A stretch of DNA of 64,000 bases from Hymenopellis radicata (GCA_015501595.1 JADNRX010000005.1:492412-556411), one strand, 5' to 3'. Positions 10,900 to 23,271 are shown, counted from the stretch's first letter. The notes: generated from the letters alone by a model not told the origin. Numbers and translations are program-made.

Positions 10900-12773
10900 C
10901 TATGAGATCGGAAGAGAATGAAGGCTGAATGGACGAACCATGGCTCCCGCGTCCTTTTGCTCTAGTGCCATTTCTGACGCACATTGCTGCATGGTATCGA
11001 TTCTAATGGAGATGTTCGGCGTGCGCGCGCTTGAACTTGCGCGGCTCGTGGGCACTGTCGGGGGTGAGAGCTCATCGAGATCTGCAGTCTGCCCGCGAAT
11101 GATGTTGCGCGCGTTGAGCGCCGCGAGGAGGGAGTTGGTGTACACTGGAGGAGATGTGAACTTCTGAAGAAGTGGAGTGGCGTATTTTGACTCACGTCGA
11201 CCAATGCAGAAGTACCACAGGGCATAAACGAGAGAATTTGGGGATACGGCAAGCTATCGCAGAGCGTCAGATATGGCGCACGGGCTTAAGTTTCGAGGCT
11301 TACCGAGATAAGCGAGCCGACGGCGCACATACTAGCGTTCATAAATCAGATCAGGACGGGGCTTGAGGGAATCTTTGATGTGATGTTTACCTCGTAGCCC
11401 TGTGAATGTTATAAACAGGAGTTCGAGTCGAAAGTGATATTTTGTGATGACGTACAATCCGGTGTTCAAGAAGAATATAGTCTAAGGTGACTATAAATTG
11501 CCGGTTCGCATCGAGCACGACGAAACATACCAGTTTAGTAAGTATAGTGTCAGACCTTCGGAAGCCTGTTTTCGACCTCTGGAAGATGATACACAGACTA
11601 AGGGAAATCAGAACATCGGCAGCTACTGAGAGTGCATTGATGGTCATGGTCATAGCCTTCCCGTGAATGTAAGGTGAGTCCGCAACGCGAAGCCCAAGTA
11701 GAGAACACTTACACTGATATCCAACAGGTCCTTATAGCTCTTCTTCGACATGGCGAGCACGACCCATACTAGTGAGGTCAACCGGCATGTAAGTATATTG
11801 CCGTATAGACATCACCATTAATCGCTGACCTGTCCCGCACCCTAGCCGAGTAAATGTCAACGAGGAAAGACAGACGTTCGCCATGTCCTCACCTGCATTT
11901 CCAACAACCAATACCATGATCACGCCCGTCAAGATCAGATTTTTCTTGCTGACTGTACGACAGTTAACAGAATGGAGAACCAGGAGGAGCAACTCACGAC
12001 GGAATACGCGGACGGCGTAGAAGCTGCGTGAAATGAGTCGACATGATCTAACAAGAAACGCGCGAGAGGCTTACCATTGCACTAGTGCGCCAGTGACCCC
12101 CTGTAGAAGGTCAGTACGTCGTCTAACCGCCTCCGAATAAGCCGACTTACAGTTGGAAGAGCTTCTATTATAACGCCCCTGGCGTAGACCTTCAGGAACC
12201 ACCGATGGATCGAGATAACAGAGCTGCTCACCATGTCGCTTCCGTAAGAGCAGTAGAATCACTGAAGACGTCCGGTCAGCACGCGATATCTGGGATGGAT
12301 GGCCACTTACTAGTAGCTAGTTATCAGGTAATGATACACTGACGCGAATGGGATCAGACAAGGACAAGGGAATGACGGACAGACGCGTACTCGTCTGGGT
12401 GATGAGGATGAGATGTATAGTGTCGAAGCAGACGGTGATCGCGACCTAGTACTGTTCAGTTATATTCCGGCAATCGATGGGAATGTGACGAACCAGGAGT
12501 TTGAGGTACCAAGGGTCTTTCGGGTATTCTTGGAAAAGAGGTGAGTGAAGGCGATGTACCACGTACAATGGGTAGCACATACTGCTGTAGTAGTATAATG
12601 TCTGGCCGATGGCAAGACCATACAAAATCGCGCTCAAGACGACACCGATAAGCATGACACCCATGCTAAAGGACGATTAGCAGTAGCCGCATGAGGAGGC
12701 CAAGGTCGCGTACGTGTTATCCAACGGGTTCTGTTCACCTGGGCTCTGGAGCAGTGGCAGGCAGCATAGTCAT
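10900..12773 (-). CDS. DUF6534-family integral membrane protein
   Basis: About a dozen small exons on the minus strand. Exon 1 (12773-12739, MTMLPATAPEP) splices to 12665 with SMGVMLIGVVLSAILYG. Next come YYYSKYPKDPWYLKLL, VAITVCFDTIHLILITQT, VTGALVQ, FYAVRVFR, LSKKNLILTGVIMVLVVG and WVVLAMSKKSYKDLLDI. The hallmark exon follows (LSVAADVLISLSLCIIFQ, then SKTGFRRSD), and finally YTNSLLAALNARNIIRGQ with a hydrophilic tail ending at 10900. This is the usual layout of the family: seven predicted helices, a K.GFRR.D motif and the terminal NSLLA.LNAR motif. The function of the family is unknown; these proteins are abundant in mushroom genomes. The exon around 11520-11290 is the least certain part. 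Confidence 0.85.
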
Positions 12774-13050
12774 GGAAATTCACAGAATTTCTTCGAGTGC
12801 AAAGAAGTAAAGAGAAAAGGTGATCTATGCGTGACAGCTCATTTTCCTCGCGGTTATTAAGGCTGGAGCAGACGTTCATCTGTGATCCCTCACGATTCGC
12901 CATGACGTTCGATCCTTCAGTTATCAAGTTCTGGAAAAGGAAGGACAGCGGCGAGGCGTACCGGAACGGGCGCAACGGAATACAAGGAGTCTGTCTGTTC
13001 TGTGAACACCTCCAAGATTGAGAAAAGTTCGTTGCTGTCGGACAGGTAGT

Positions 13051-13458
13051 TCACCTCTCTTTTGGCATATAGGTATGAGCAATCGGAGACCTTAGTAACC
13101 ATGCATATAATACGCGTTTCCGTTCTCGAGACGCGTACAGCACATCCTGTTTTTCTACGTCAATACACGAGAAACTTGATTTTTGCTTCCATACCAGGAT
13201 AATTGAACATTCAATTATAGGCCAGGTTCCGTCAAGGTTGATGAAACGGAAGAAGATTCCGAGGAACCCAGTCACAGTGGAAGAGGGCCCCAGAGTTACA
13301 AACATGGATACGGGATCTGAATGGGACCACGTGGAGATTCCTCTCTTCCGTCCAATTTCCACCAAATCCCTTCTGTTGGACCGTGGACCTGTTATACGCC
13401 AACTTTTGACGCGATGAATCTCCCAAGGTTTTCCATCAGGCCCTCGAATGATAGACAC
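13051..13458 (-). CDS. Small hypothetical protein (weak)
   Basis: A 135-codon frame starting MSIIRGPDGKPWEIHRVKSW, with one possible membrane segment around residues 52-75 (FVTLGPSSTVTGFLGIFFRF). Composition looks protein-like in the first 80 residues, and degenerates afterwards, so a donor near 13220 is possible. It lies between the DUF6534 gene and the first P450. No family is recognised; it could be a gene fragment or chance. Confidence 0.3.
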   Translation of the reverse strand: MSIIRGPDGKPWEIHRVKSWRITGPRSNRRDLVEIGRKRGISTWSHSDPVSMFVTLGPSSTVTGFLGIFFRFINLDGTWPIIECSIILVWKQKSSFSCIDVEKQDVLYASRERKRVLYAWLLRSPIAHTYMPKER

Positions 13459-13644
13459 TCGAGTTCGGCAGGTTACTTATTGCGATTCCCTCCTGTGGTT
13501 CCGCGACTATAGCCTGGGCCTTAATTAACTCTCAACGGAAGTACATCTTTTAGTGGCGGATATCTGCTCCGAACAGTTAAAATTTCGCGTAAAGGGGCTC
13601 CAGCTACTATCTTTTCCTCGACCACTTCTGCACAAGTTCAACTC

Positions 13645-15654
13645 ATGTCTTTCGTTTACGCTGTTGGCATCGCCTTCACCGGCCTCCTCGTTCACTACAT
13701 ATCACGGCGACCGGCCACTGCTCCTCTACCGCCGGGTCCGAAGGGTTTACCATTGATTGGGGTGCGTTCGACGCCGTGTCCTAGCTCAACTGACGTGTTC
13801 GGTGCAGAATGTACTGGACATGCCCACAGAAGGGAAGGACTGGCTGACCTATGCTGACTGGGGCCATAAATACGGTCTGTCCAGCTGCATTTCCCTGTGG
13901 TCATGATGCTGAAATCTCTGTCCAGGGGGTATCTGTTCGGTGTCTCTTATGGGCCAGCCCTTGGTCATAGTCAACTCTGCGGACGTTATGCAGGAAATGG
14001 AACGCCAAGGTGCCGTCTATTCTGACCGCCCGAGACTTGAGATGGGCGGCGAGTTGATCGGATACTCAAAGACCATCGTCATTATGCCCTATGGCAACAA
14101 GTTCCGCACGTTCAGGAAGCACTTTTCTCGCGTCATGGGGACGACCACGACGCTCAAGCAGTTTCTGCCGATGGTCGAGACGGAAATGAAAAAGTTCCTG
14201 ACGCATTCCTTGACGAAGCCAGCATCACTTAGCGACCAACTTCGAAAGTAAGTTTTGTCGAAGGTGTACTGACATGATTAATGAATGTGCTCAACAGGAC
14301 TTCTGGCTCCATCATCGTGAAATTGGCTTACGGTATCACTGTCCAGGAAGGAGAGGATCCTTTCGTCACTCTGATCGAACACGCAAACGCCAACTTCAAT
14401 ATCGCCACAACGCCAGGTGCGGTTGCCGAACTATTCCCGACTTTTGCTAATTACTTGATAGGTAAATTCTTGGTCGATGTGTTTCCTCTGCTACGCTTCG
14501 TGCCTGCTTGGGTTCCCGGCGCGGGTTTCAAAACACTTGCAACGCAATGGAAGAAGGCGTTTGATGATATGGTTCAGGTCCCGTACGCGTTTACGCGTAA
14601 AATGATGGTAAGTTGTAGATGACACTGCTTAACGCTTATTCATGTCGGGAATAGGCCAATGGTTCTGCACCTGTCTCATTTGTCTCGTCCTCGATGGAGC
14701 ACGAAGAAACTCTGACAGCAGCTGATATCGATGATATCAAGCATGTCGCGGCGTCCATGTATGGAGGTCGGTACGTTTACCTTGCTGTTATTTCCTTGTT
14801 GATGTATCTTCCTATCAGCCGGTGCCGACACGACCGTCTCTGCACAATATGCTTTCTTCCTTGCCATGTTGCTGAACCCAGGTTCGTTACCTTGGACTTA
14901 TTTCTGTTCACCATCTAATATCATTTGTAGACGTCCAGAAGAGAGCGCAGGCTGAGATCGATGATGTCGTGGGCGGTGACCGCCTTCCTACATTCAATGA
15001 CCGTGAACATCTACCATATGTCAACGCAGTCGTGACAGGTAGGTAATAATTACCCGAACAGATTTAGTATTGAAATCGTCTCACAGAACTCCTTCGATGG
15101 CACAATGTTGCACCATTGGGTGTGCCCCACCGAGCTCTCGAAGACGGTGTCATCAGTGGGTACTTCGTCCCAAAGGAACCATCATCGTCACCAACCTATG
15201 GTAACAATTTCCACTCGTTCGTTCTCATCAATTAACGCGACCGACAGGCAAATGCTTCACGATCCCGCGGTGTATCCTGATCCCATGCAGTTCGATCCGA
15301 TGCGCCACATACCAAACCCAGACAAAGAAGTTCAACGCGACCCCCGACATGCGTGCTTCGGATTTGGTCGCCGAGTTTGCCCTGGTTTTCATCTCGCCGA
15401 GGCATCGGTGTACATGCTCGTCGCTATGTCGCTGGCTGTCTTTGATGTTAGTCCAGTCATCGAAGATGGTGTTCCCGTGCTTCCAGCACACGAGAACACC
15501 GATGGCACGATAAGGTGACATTATTCTGTCTATTAATTTTGCTCACAAATTCACATACTTTGGGAATAGTCACCAGAAACCGTACAAGTGTAACTTGCAG
15601 CCGAGGTCAGAAAGAGCTGTGACTCTGATAAGCAGAGAATGTGCCGATCTTTAG
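13645..15654 (+). CDS. Cytochrome P450 monooxygenase, with an apparent one-base frameshift
   Basis: Ten exons: 13645-13761, 13808-13874, 13926-14247, 14295-14607, 14655-14766, 14819-14881, 14931-15038, 15087-15200, 15248-15514, 15570-15654; about 522 aa after correction. An N-terminal membrane anchor ([19 protein letters not shown]) is followed by the [11 protein letters not shown] hinge. The I-helix oxygen-activation motif is AGADTTVS, the K-helix ELLRW, and the haem-ligand loop [10 protein letters not shown] with the axial Cys. All junction phases fit except inside exon 8: GYFVPK and GTIIVTNLW are in different frames, requiring one extra base in the run at about 15171-15175. Read literally, the frame loses the haem loop. 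This resembles the large basidiomycete clans annotated as O-methylsterigmatocystin oxidoreductase-like; the substrate is unknown. Confidence 0.88.
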
Positions 15655-16325
15655 AGAATTTCTTGATATCCCTGACGTTTATTTGTGTAGAGGAGTCGCG
15701 CGTCGCAATTTTCATAACTTGCTCATGCACATTTGGGCCTCTAAAAATGATGCGGCTTTGAAGTCATCCCAAGATGGCTACCACAAATGGACAGGAATGC
15801 CTGTGATAAGAGCGGGTCGCTATGTCATCGAATTCCCCGCCTTCAAATGCGACTTTCATAAGATATGGGTTTAAGCCAAGTTGAAGAAAAGAAAAAGGGA
15901 CACGCACAGATCGCTCTTTCAGAGTCTTTGTTATAGCTAGGTCGAATAATTTGATCGGCGGTTTTTGGCGCGTTCGGAGACAGCCGGCATCGTCCTCAGC
16001 GTTTACCGTCGTCGTCGATACAGCGTCGAGCATACTTAAGCGACCCCCGGTGTCGTGCCGTTATCAAAAGGTACTAAAACTGATCACGTTGAAACGCCCC
16101 TACGTTCATGGCAGCCCAGACACAGGGAGGATGAGCCCCAAGGAGGTATACCAGTGAGTCCGTCGTCGACGTTGTATGACGAGATCACGCATTCTGATCC
16201 CATCCATCCAGCTCGTTGTAGCCTGCTGAGCCCTCTTCGCATCGCCTGATATTACCCGGTGATACTCGGGCGGATCTTGGTGCTTAAAGCGAGGAGGAGC
16301 TACAACCTGGACCTACAATACCACC
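15655..16325. other. Intergenic between the P450 and LKR/SDH genes
   Basis: 670 bp with no supportable gene. It should contain the P450 3' end and the promoter of the gene starting at 16326. Confidence 0.5.
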
Positions 16326-19300
16326 ATGTCCTGGGCCAGAGCACCTATTGCGCGTCTTTCGCGGCGGGAAGTCGTCGTCGGCATACGCAGAGAGGACCCG
16401 ACGAGGATCTGGGAGCGGCGATGCCCACTGACGCCCGACGCTGTGCACCAACTCGTTTCCAAGGACGGCGTCCAAGTCCACGTCGAGCACTGCGACAGGC
16501 GCATATTCCCTGACAGCGAGTTCATAAAGGTACGTGACACAGAGACGTCGTATACGCCTATTGACGCGCATATAGGCCGGGGCCAACATTGTCTCCAGTC
16601 TGAAAGGAGCGCATATACACCTGGGCGTGAAAGAGCCGCCCCTCGACGAGCTCATTACAACACCACACGGCGATGTCCAGCGCACCCACATGATGTTCTC
16701 CCACACCGCCAAGGCCCAATCATACAACATGCCCCTCCTGTTCTCATTCCTTGATCCACGCTCTCGTCCTCCACGACTATTGGACTTTGAGTTACTCACC
16801 GACGACCACGGCAGGCGCACAGTCGGCTTCGGCTGGTTCGCAGGTTTCGCAGGCGTGTTCGAGTCGCTCGTGTCTACGGCACAATCGCACTTGCATCGCG
16901 GCATCGCGTCTCCGTTCCTATACACACCCCGGCCACATAGCTTGCCCTCCCTGGATCATCTGCGCGCAGCTTTACGCGGCATTGGTACTCGCATAGCCGC
17001 AGAGGGAACTCCCAAGGCGCTAGGTCCATTCGTAATTGGACTGACCGGTACTGGAAACGTCGCCAACGGATGCCTTGACGCACTTTCGGAACTACCTATT
17101 CAATCTATCGCACCCAACGATTTACCGTCATTCTTGGCCAACCCAGACACGGATCTTCGAAAGGTATATTGACGAAGAACGTGTTCACCAGTAGACTAAC
17201 ACTTCCCCAGGTATACCTTGTACATGCGAAACCTTCGGATTACTTTGTGAACAAGGATAACGGCTATTCTCGTGAAGAGTACTACGCCAAGCCGGACCTT
17301 TACGAGTCGGTATTCTCCTCAAAGGTAGTAAATTTACATTTCCCTTACCCATATATTCATCTCTGTAATAGATTGCTCCGTATCTCACTCTCTTCCTCAA
17401 TGGTGGAGGGTGGGCTCCCGGATTCCCTCGATTGATGTCTAACGACGACCTTCGTACGGCCCTTTCTCGCGCCGTAGCTGGGTGGAGGATGACCAACATT
17501 GGCGACATCACTTGTGATCCCAAAGTACGCTCTCGTCTTCCACTCATTATCGCGGCATACTTAGTGATTTAGGGCGGTCTTGAATTTATGACGCACGCAA
17601 CTACACTCTCAGACCCTTCCTTTAGCATTCGTCCTTCAGATGAGCTCCCCGAAGTACGGATCATGTCCGTGGATATATTACCTACATCTATTCCGCTTGA
17701 CGCGTCCAAACACTTTTCGAGTGCTTTACTGCCTTATCTACGCTCTGTCGTAGCCAGTTACGCGGGCGAAGGTGCAGGCGAGCTTGGAGTGGCACTTGAC
17801 CGGGCTACCATTGCACTAGATGGCCAGTTGACTGAAAAGCATGCGTGGCTAGCTGCTCACAGACCGTCGGAAAAGCATGTGTTGATCCTGGGCAGTGGGA
17901 TGGTCGCTGGTCCCGTCGTCGATAAGATTGCCGAGAATAAGAATTTTCATGTCACGATCGGTTTGTCTTTCCCACTTTGGTCCAGAACAGAGGTTGATAT
18001 TTGCCACAGCTAGCAACTCTTTGAATGAACTCGAAACTCTCACCAAATCGCACGTCAACGCCAGCTATGTTCAGCAGGATCTGAGCGATCTAACTAACAT
18101 TGTCGAAGTGCTCAAGACCGCCGACGTTGTAATAAGGTCTGGATGTTTGTAGCTTCTGTTGATACCCTATTGACAGTTGTTCATCTAGTCTTCTCCCGGC
18201 TACGTACCACCCGAAAGTAGCGGAACTGTGCATCGAGAATAAGAAGCATCTCGTTACCGCGTCGTACATCTCTGATGAGATGAAGGCTCTGCATTCCAGG
18301 TTTGTGCTCGTCCTCGCGCATTGCACCCTCTTCGTTCGCTTACGCTTTCCCAGTGCTGAAGCCGCCGGTGTCACAATTCTCAACGAAATTGGACTCGACC
18401 CGGGCATCGACCATCTCACCGCCATTTCGATGATTGAGCGCCTTCAAGCCGAAAACAAAGAGATTGTCAAATTTGCATCTTTCTGCGGTGGACTGCCCGA
18501 CTTTTCGGTCAAGATGGATCATCCATTAAAGTACAAGTTCAGCTGGAACCCAAGAGGCGCGCTATCTGGTTTCATGAATGCGGCTAGATATCTGAATTCC
18601 AAGGGGGTGGTTCAGGTGAAGGCTGGTGAGATGTCCACGGCATTTATTCCGCATTTCGAGGTGGATGTAAATCAGAAGTCGGTGTTGGAGGCCTACCCGA
18701 ACAGGAATAGCATACCTTACATTGAGGAGTACGGGCTTGACGAGACGAAGTTGAGGCAGTTCATTCGGGGAACGTTGAGGTTTGTTGTCTTTCCTTTATC
18801 AGACAGGCACTAATTATTAATGTACTTAGGTATCCCGGCTTCTGCACATTCATGGAGGAAATTCGACAGGCCGGGTTTCTGGACACCACACCGCTTTCGG
18901 AAAAGGAGTGGGCGCAAGCTGAGGATAGGCTCAGGTTGACCAAGTTCCGCGATTCCGTGTCCAAGGGCGAGCTGCCAAGGTACAACCCACGGGCGAGCAG
19001 TTCACTCGATTACCTTGCTGGTGTGCTCGCGCGCGACCCGGAGTTCCAATATGGGAAGGGCGAACGGGATATGGTGCTGTTGGTCCATCACATTGAGACG
19101 AAGGATGAGGTTCATACGGCGCGGCTGTATGTGACTGGGGATGAGAAGTATAGTGCGATGGCGAAGACGGTGGGGCTGCCTGTGGCGCTGGCGGCGCTGC
19201 TGGTGCTGGATGGGCGTGTGACGATTCGGGGCGTGATAGGTCCGGGTGATAAGAGTATACGCGTCCCGATTTTGAAGGATCTGGAGGCGAATGGGATTGA

Positions 19301-19358
19301 GATGGTGGAACGTGTGGTTGATACCATGGGACGTGATGAGGAGGAAGTTGCTAATTAG
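16326..19358 (+). CDS. Bifunctional lysine-ketoglutarate reductase/saccharopine dehydrogenase
   Basis: Nine exons, all in phase: 16326-16529, 16576-17163, 17211-17324, 17372-17524, 17573-17960, 18010-18136, 18189-18299, 18354-18779, 18830-19358; 879 aa. Residues about 10-160 form the alanine-dehydrogenase/PNT-like N-terminal domain (VVVGIRREDPTRIWERRCPL). The reductase half continues to about 450 (FVIGLTGTGNVANG). The saccharopine dehydrogenase half begins with the Rossmann loop HVLILGSGMVAGPV and continues through NEIGLDPGIDHLTA and SFCGGLPDF to a Rossmann/C-terminal segment ending GRVTIRGVIGPG. The fused enzyme condenses lysine with 2-oxoglutarate to saccharopine and then oxidises that to 2-aminoadipate semialdehyde plus glutamate. 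That is the degradative AASS-type arrangement of animals and plants rather than separate Lys1 and Lys9. No obvious targeting peptide was identified, so mitochondrial location is possible but unproven. Confidence 0.9.
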
Positions 19359-20311
19359 GCCTCAAACGGTTGTGTATATCCGGGGGGCGACTACTTACCA
19401 GTAAGGACAGTTTAGAGCGAAGATTGGCTACACCTCACAACTACAAATTATTCGTGAAGTGACTTAGTCGACTATTCATGCACATGGAGCATGACCGTGT
19501 TTATTGTAAGTGCTGCAAAATATCAATAATTGGTTATTGGGTGACTTCCCATAACGTTTATGCCAGATAAACCGCACAATAAACCGAGTTGCATTCGAAC
19601 TCCGCTCGTTTTCTACTGCAGTATCAAAACCATAACACCAGAGTCATTTTGGAGAGTTAGATAAATTCCAACTTGCCTCGGAGTCGTTGCCGCTCATGTC
19701 TCCATAAGGCAAGTATGCATTTCGGCGAGGTATTGTGCTGAACTTGGATCGTGAACATCGAATGGGTCATGTAACGAGACGTGACCACTTTCCGGCTTGC
19801 CAGAGACAGCAAAGCGTGTCGTATACACTTGAAGGTATGCATACGGGACGATAGGACCCTGGCAACGGTGTCTGGCAAGTATCTTTTTGATAGTTTGGAG
19901 TCTGGAGGCGGGGGGTACCCCTCCCTCCAGACTCAGAATCTGAAAGACACTCTTCGCTCCACTTTGTTTTCCTACCCTGACGCGGCTTGACGGCTCCATG
20001 CGCTTACCTTCCTGTTCGGGCGGTTGCTATGCGTCTGAAGAAACAAAATATCTATTCAAACGTTATGGGAAGTCACCCATTATAAAGCCAGAAGCGAACC
20101 AACTGCGAACCATCGCATTTGGCAGAAAACCGAACTTTCGGAACCGCTGGGTCAACGTCAATCTTCAATTTCAGAATCAGAAAGACTGTTCTCCGTCGTT
20201 ATGACTCCGCAGCCAGCGGCCGCGAATGTCGCTTCCCTTGGCAAGTTGTTCAGCTTTAAAATCTGGGCAACAACGTACCGAAAACACAGTCATTTCCCCA
20301 TTTTTTCAGCC
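19359..20311. other. Intergenic with a long hairpin
   Basis: It contains an inverted repeat with 11 bp arms at 19898-19908 and 19924-19934 around a GGGGTACCCC centre. A 101-codon minus-strand frame (19694-19999) reads through this hairpin and includes protein-like text (GKPESGHVSLHDPFDVHDPS). No family is recognised and no splice evidence supports it. Confidence 0.4.
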
Positions 20312-21572
20312 ATGTCGTTAATCAACGAACTCCCATCTGAGCTCCTTGCTAGGGCCTTCGAAATTGGTATCTTCAAGTGGGGGATCCAATTCCTCCCTCC
20401 CCTTCGACTTACCTGCCAGACCTGGAACGAAATCATCCTATTCACGCCTCGTCTCTTCGGAATCATTGATCTCAACCGCGTTTCACCATCCGCCGTTAAA
20501 CGACAGCTCGCGCGCGCTAAAGCAGCTCCTCTCTACGTTACCATTCCCCGTTATTTGGGCGGTAACGATGGCACGGAACTGGAGACCATTCTCTTAACCA
20601 CGGTGGAAAACTGGGTATATGCCGCAGTACCTATGCGCGTCATGTACAAGATCCACCCAAGCAGGAGGGACGATCTTACGCGTCTCGACGCGCTTCACGT
20701 GGCCGCCGGCGATCCCAATCTTGCCTCCTCGTCGTTCTGGGAGACCACGCCTCCCAAGTTACGTTTCTTCAGCGCCGACGGGCTGTGCGCCAAGGAAGTA
20801 CAGAGCCTCGTCGTGCCCAGCATCACCGACTTTGAGCTGCGCCACCTACATGGGCGCCTGGAGCACAACGGGCGTCACCATTATCAACACGACATCCCGA
20901 CGCAGGCGTTACTCGGTATCCTTGCCCGTCTCCCTAACGCGGCGCGCATATGCCTGGACACGATCCAGTGCCTCCTCCCCGTCACCGATACCCTACCTAC
21001 TCTCACTTTAAACCACCTCACGGAGCTCGACCTCACGCGCGTGAGCTGGGCGCCGCATTTCCTTGCCAGCATGAAATTGCCCTCCTTGCAGAACCTGGTC
21101 ATAGCAGACTGCGAGATGGCGCCCAGGTGGGGATCCTGGCAGGTCGTATTCATGCAGTGGAGCCAACCGGAGTGGCTTCCCGTCAACCTCCAGTCCATCG
21201 ATATTCGTGGTAGCTTGAAGGAGAGCGATGTTGACGCGTTTATACGCTGGCTTGCGAGGTTGCCGAATGTCGTTCGGTTCATGCACGACGAGGACACCCG
21301 GATTACCGCCGCACTGGCTTGTGATGCGTCGCTCTGCCCGGGTTTGGTGCACTTTGGCGGTCGAGCGAGCGTACGAGTTCGCGGATCTGATGGCCCTTGC
21401 GAAGCGCCGACGTGCACGATTGAAGTTCATATCAGCCGCGTTGTGTTTTGAGGGAAGTGACGAGGAGATTGCAGAGCTGAAGGACTTGGTCGAAGAAGTA
21501 CACTGTGCTTGTTTCTCTTGCGGCTTCGCTGTCGGTCTGACTGGTCCGTCTTTGCGTGCCAAATTAAGTTGA
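20312..21572 (+). CDS. F-box protein with C-terminal LRR-like region, apparent frameshift
   Basis: The preferred start is the ATG at 20312 (MSLINELPSELLARAF), since the in-frame ATG at 20201 only adds an atypical leader. The F-box occupies about residues 1-50 (LPSELL, then LRLTCQTWNEI and FTPRLFG). The rest is the leucine-rich substrate-side region seen in mushroom F-box families (LDLTRVSWAPHFLASMKLPS). No introns are evident. Near the end the frame changes: the literal frame stops at 21451 after an unnatural tail. Removing one T from the run at 21350-21352 gives LAVERAYEFADLMALAKRRR and an acidic EGSDEEIAELKDLVEE ending at 21572, which fits the family's usual end. Such proteins are presumed SCF ubiquitin-ligase adaptors; target unknown. 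Confidence 0.8.
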
Positions 21573-22219
21573 TTCCAACTGATCCAGTACACAGTATAAA
21601 CGGTCGTCGATTAAGGACGTACGAAGTCTATGCGCATCCGTTTAGTTACGCGCTCGGTATCAAAGGCAGAATACGTACAAGAATGTTAAAGAGTGTGGGT
21701 CCCCGCCTAAGCTGCGGACGGCGAGCGTTTGATCTAGACATTTTATGAACACCGTGACACCCGAGTGAGCATCGCGGTAAACATAGCGGGATCCTGTACG
21801 AAACTGATAGACTCGAACCAATCCCTATGACGTCGCGGAACTCCTCCAATTCGGTTTGTCCTTCCAATTCTTTCGTTGTCGGCATGTCGTCTCCCCGGCT
21901 GCTCGTCGCTGAAGTGGTAACTCCGAGTCACGCGGGAAGCAAGCAGATTCGATGTTACGGGATGTAAATACAAGGATTATTGTCAGCTGGCCAACTGTGG
22001 CGCCCTGCTGATCCCGAATCCGTTTTGGAAACTTCGGTGATAAATGAGGGCACCAGAGAGAGGCTCTAGTTATTTTCTTTTGCTCTTGATCTTGTGTGGC
22101 GCAAGAAGAAGGTACGGGCTCATTCAGCCATATTTGTTGCGAAGGCTAACCGTACTACAAAGGAAAGTTAGCTACAAGTGTACTGCTTCGTACTAATAGC
22201 CGCTCTTTCCAGATATGGG
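21573..22219. other. Intergenic, carries one copy of a 40 bp dispersed repeat
   Basis: Positions 21757-21796 match (in inverse orientation) sequences at 2159-2195 and 43474-43513 and more weakly 34626-34655. Nothing else is recognised. Confidence 0.5.
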
Positions 22220-23271
22220 TTACATCTTGCTGTGAGAGAGATAACCGCTCTGAAGCCCATCAATGACGATCTCATTCGCTAAAATATCGAAGTGTCCCGC
22301 CGTCACGAAGGTGACTCGAGCGTTTGGAATACACTGGACAAATCCCCAGGTCATACCAGGAAGCGCTATGCTCTGGGCGAACAGAACCAACCATCCCATA
22401 AGACCCCAAGTACGCGCTGACTGGAGCCTTGACTTTCTGGAGCCACAAATGGAGGGCTGGTAGAGCTGGTAATTGACTCTCAACAGACAAGGACAGCAAG
22501 AAGTCAAATATCTGGTTAAGAAAGCGATCTAGTGTCGCCTTGTAGACCTGGATGAACGGGCTCACAGGGCGTCCATCGTGCGCCGCGGATAAGTCGTTCG
22601 CTAGTTGGAGTCGCTTTGGCACGTTACCGCCTCCATCTCGGCGTGTCATGGCCAGAAGATTGGAGATACTGGCGTCGAGGAACTCTTTCCTGGATGCCGG
22701 GTGATCCAGCGGTCGTTGGGACACATCCAAGCCAAAAACAGGGGCGATGAATGTCGCCGGAAAATGATCAATGAGGGCAAGTTGGCTCACTGCATCGCCA
22801 TGCTGCTCAAATATTCCCGCAAGAGCAAATGCAAGAATACTGGTGGCCGAAAAAGCAGCAAGGCGATAAGGCCCTCTTGGTTGCCTTTCCTATTCACCAG
22901 TTGCATGTCAGAAGGTTCATAGTACATAGGGGCCGGGACACGCACCTTGATGCATAGGTAGTAGAAATTAGCCTGAGCCATCAACGTTTCTAAGGGAGTA
23001 TCGGGGGTGACTTGGATCGCCCATAACGCAGATCTAAATTTCTCTTGTAAAGGTCCAAAAGCGTGGATGGTACCGCCACCACCTAGTGTGCCGAACAGCT
23101 CGTCAAGTGGGGGGAAAATGCGAGCAAATGCCTCTTCTTACCGTGTATTATGATAAGAGGCGGTTCATTCCCGCCCTCGCAGAGTTTGACGATGGTGTGT
23201 CCAGGCTTCGCGAGCGTCCTCCAGACGTCGGGGCCTTCCTTCGGAGAACAACTACAAGACGGCCACTGCAT
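22220..23271 (-). CDS. PKS/NRPS-type thioesterase domain, apparently without its synthase
   Basis: An alpha/beta-hydrolase thioesterase fold can be read across several exons. The first strand is HTIVKLCEGGNEPPLIIIHG, with a donor inside that HG. The oxyanion segment follows (GGGTIHAFGPLQEKF, ALWAIQVTPDTPLETL). The nucleophile region is GPYRLAAFSATSILAFALAG, where the family usually has AAYSASS. The acid/lid region is SQLALIDHFPATF, and the catalytic His is in VTFVTAGHFDILANE. Between WYDLGI and the His strand the frame shifts by one at the A-run 22340-22342. Upstream (23275-23590) only about 100 protein-like codons (PAAFTSISSETALT) can be found before the next gene, so the ketosynthase or adenylation part is absent. 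It may be a stand-alone hydrolase or the tail of a deleted polyketide synthase. Confidence 0.65.

Noticed and set aside
19694..19999. 101-codon minus-strand frame with GKPESGHVSLHDPFDVHDPS
   Set aside because: Protein-like in part, but it reads through a perfect hairpin and has no recognisable relative; kept only as a note in the intergenic entry.
21800..21850. Possible minus-strand tRNA B-box (GGTTCGAGTC)
   Set aside because: No A-box at the required distance and no pairing acceptor stem.
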